Assembly (NCBI GenBank): GCA_024404275.1
Contig: JAKSQG010000025.1
Span: 1 to 15,512 of the forward strand
DNA: 15,512 bases
Source: Clostridia bacterium
GTDB lineage: Bacteria; Bacillota; Clostridia; Christensenellales; Aristaeellaceae
Direction of reading: 5' to 3'
Position 1 is the first letter of the stretch. The number at the start of each line of letters is the position of its first letter. Under the pieces are notes generated by a model. It ran no database searches. It saw only the letters and a list, made by a program, of their open reading frames with translations, and was not told the origin of the DNA. Made by a program: the position numbers and the translations under genes. Positions 14,458 through 15,512 of the stretch are shown one piece after another.

Positions 14458-15120
14458 TCAGATCAGGCCTTCGACCTGCTCCACGATATCATTATACGGT
14501 ATATCGTTCAGATTGACCAGTATTTTCAAAAGAGACAGATGTTCCACATTGTAGGAAAGGCTGGTGCGGGTGATGCGGTCAGTCAGACGGAACAGCTCGC
14601 GCTGCAGCTCCTCACGGGGCTGATGCAGGCGGGCATACAGGTCCAGACGCTCCACACGCTTGCCGGTCTTGATGATACAGCGCACGTTCTCATCGGGAAT
14701 CAGGTCATCCGCCAGTCCCCAGAAGGAAAGAATGTGGTCGATCACATGCTGCAGCGCCACGAGCGGGCTTTGGCTGCCGTGCGCCTTGTTCATAGCGTAG
14801 ATGGCCAGCTGAATGTAGCTGACACATTCGCTGCCGATCTCCTCACGCAGGGTGACGGCGTTGTCAAAGGCACGGGTCAGGTTGGACAGCACGGAGTTGG
14901 GATCGTTGACGTCAAACAGGTAACGCTCTACGAAATCATCCCCCGATGTGTAGATGGCGGGAATCTCCACCGCGGCGCAAAAATCGTTATACGCCAGCTG
15001 ATTGGCATCAATCAACTTGTCGAAGCTTTGCGCAAAGAGCCGCAAAGTGGTATAAACGCGTTCGGTATAGCGTCCAAGCCAGTACAGCTTGTCGGCGTTG
15101 ATCAGCGAGATAATACCCAT
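14458..15120 (-). CDS. Alpha-E domain protein (DUF403)
   Basis: 220 residues, mostly helical, opening MGIISLINADKLYWLGRYTERV, the characteristic start of alpha-E proteins (normally A..LYWLGRY.ER). The repeated E-rich helices and the ending KILVNLNDIPYNDIVEQ also fit. Its biochemical role is unknown, but the family occurs almost always beside circularly permuted ATP-grasp and transglutaminase-like genes, as here. An upstream in-frame ATG at 15204 would add 28 residues that overlap the ATP-grasp coding region and are not family-like. The ATG at 15120 has AAGGA at 5 bases and overlaps the ATP-grasp stop by 19 bases. Confidence 0.92.
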   Translation of the reverse strand: MGIISLINADKLYWLGRYTERVYTTLRLFAQSFDKLIDANQLAYNDFCAAVEIPAIYTSGDDFVERYLFDVNDPNSVLSNLTRAFDNAVTLREEIGSECVSYIQLAIYAMNKAHGSQSPLVALQHVIDHILSFWGLADDLIPDENVRCIIKTGKRVERLDLYARLHQPREELQRELFRLTDRITRTSLSYNVEHLSLLKILVNLNDIPYNDIVEQVEGLI

Positions 15121-15512
15121 GTATCCTTGAAGCCTCCTCCCTGAGAGCTGTTGACGATAAAGGAATCGGGATTGCGGGAGAAACGGGTCAGACCGCTCTT
15201 CCATACCATGGGCTTATTACCCATCAGCACAAAAGCGCGCAGATCGGCCTTGCGGGGAACGGCTTCGCCGTTTTCGATGATGTCCAGATCGCGGAAGTCG
15301 ATAACCTCCTGGGCGATGAAGCGGCGGGGATCCTTTTTGAGCAGGGCGATAAAGTCGGCCTTCTGCTGAGCGGTCATCTTGCTGCCAAACACCACGCCGT
15401 AGCCGCCGGCCTCGGCGACATCCTTGAGCACCAGGGTGTCAAAGTGATCGAGCACATACTTCATGTCCTCGTCATAGAAGGGCAGATAGGTGGGGGCATT
15501 TTGCAGGATGGG
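15102..15512 (-). CDS. Circularly permuted ATP-grasp amidoligase, C-terminal part (partial at window end)
   Basis: The frame is open to the window edge and gives the last 136 residues. Visible are the nucleotide-binding strand VLK (Lys30 from the edge), the flexible glycine loop AGGYG (35-39), FIAQEVIDF, a conserved LRAFVLMGN, SGLTRFSR and the signature ending NSSQGGGFKDTWVL. This ending is typical of the circularly permuted ATP-grasp proteins paired with alpha-E genes. ATP-grasp ligases activate a carboxylate as acyl phosphate and join it to an amine. The substrate is unknown. The ATG at 15464 is internal; the true start is upstream of the window on this strand. First visible gene of the minus-strand operon. 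Confidence 0.9.
   Translation of the reverse strand, partial: PILQNAPTYLPFYDEDMKYVLDHFDTLVLKDVAEAGGYGVVFGSKMTAQQKADFIALLKKDPRRFIAQEVIDFRDLDIIENGEAVPRKADLRAFVLMGNKPMVWKSGLTRFSRNPDSFIVNSSQGGGFKDTWVLSR

Noticed and set aside
12679..15144. An 821-codon plus-strand open frame opposite the desuccinylase/transglutaminase/alpha-E genes
   Set aside because: It is antisense to five genes with clear motifs and its translation is rich in His, Gly and Gln, as expected from the complement of GC-biased codons. No domain or consistent ribosome binding site.

Overview
The window looks like the chromosome of a member of the Bacillota, probably class Clostridia. Supporting signs are strong AGGAGG-type ribosome binding sites, consensus sigma-A promoters, a TPP riboswitch driving the ECF-type thiamine transporter ThiT, an Ami/Opp-type peptide importer, and many U-tailed hairpin terminators. 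It is moderately GC-rich by eye. Both predicted exported proteins carry Sec signal peptides without a lipobox. There are no rRNA, tRNA, insertion sequence, CRISPR or phage genes.

Layout. Bases 1-117 hold the 3' end of a small cysteine-rich protein of the kind that follows feoB. A bidirectional terminator separates it from thiT (minus strand), whose leader has a perfect TTGACA/TATAAT promoter, a TPP aptamer and a likely terminator. From about 7690 down to 1044 the minus strand carries one operon: oppA, two strong hairpins, oppB, oppC, oppD, oppF, and a secreted protein with a papain/NlpC-like Cys-His-Asp pattern. The importer and the exported putative peptidase may form one peptide-scavenging unit. 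An AT-rich divergent region (7618-7911) separates this operon from a plus-strand malic enzyme gene.

Next comes a very long adenosine-deaminase-like gene (9191-11695, about 834 codons). It is interrupted by a single in-frame TAG at 9722-9724. The zinc/catalytic motifs lie on both sides of the stop, the reading frame does not change, and the second ATG has no ribosome binding site. No other confidently called gene in the window ends in TAG (7 TAA, 8 TGA). This is a nonsense allele, a sequence error or UAG read-through. The protein also has a roughly 135-residue N-terminal domain and a Rossmann-like (possibly SLOG-type) C-terminal domain, which is unusual for an adenosine deaminase.

From 15512 back to 11747 the minus strand carries a compact operon: a circularly permuted ATP-grasp ligase (cut by the window edge), an alpha-E protein, a transglutaminase-like protease with intact Cys-His-Asp, and two adjacent succinylglutamate desuccinylase/aspartoacylase-like proteins. 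The upstream paralogue has all the zinc and catalytic residues. The downstream one has lost both zinc histidines and the catalytic glutamate, so it looks like a pseudoenzyme. The set suggests a system that builds and cuts an amide-linked small peptide or peptide tag whose product is unknown. This cluster and the interrupted deaminase are the most interesting parts of the window.
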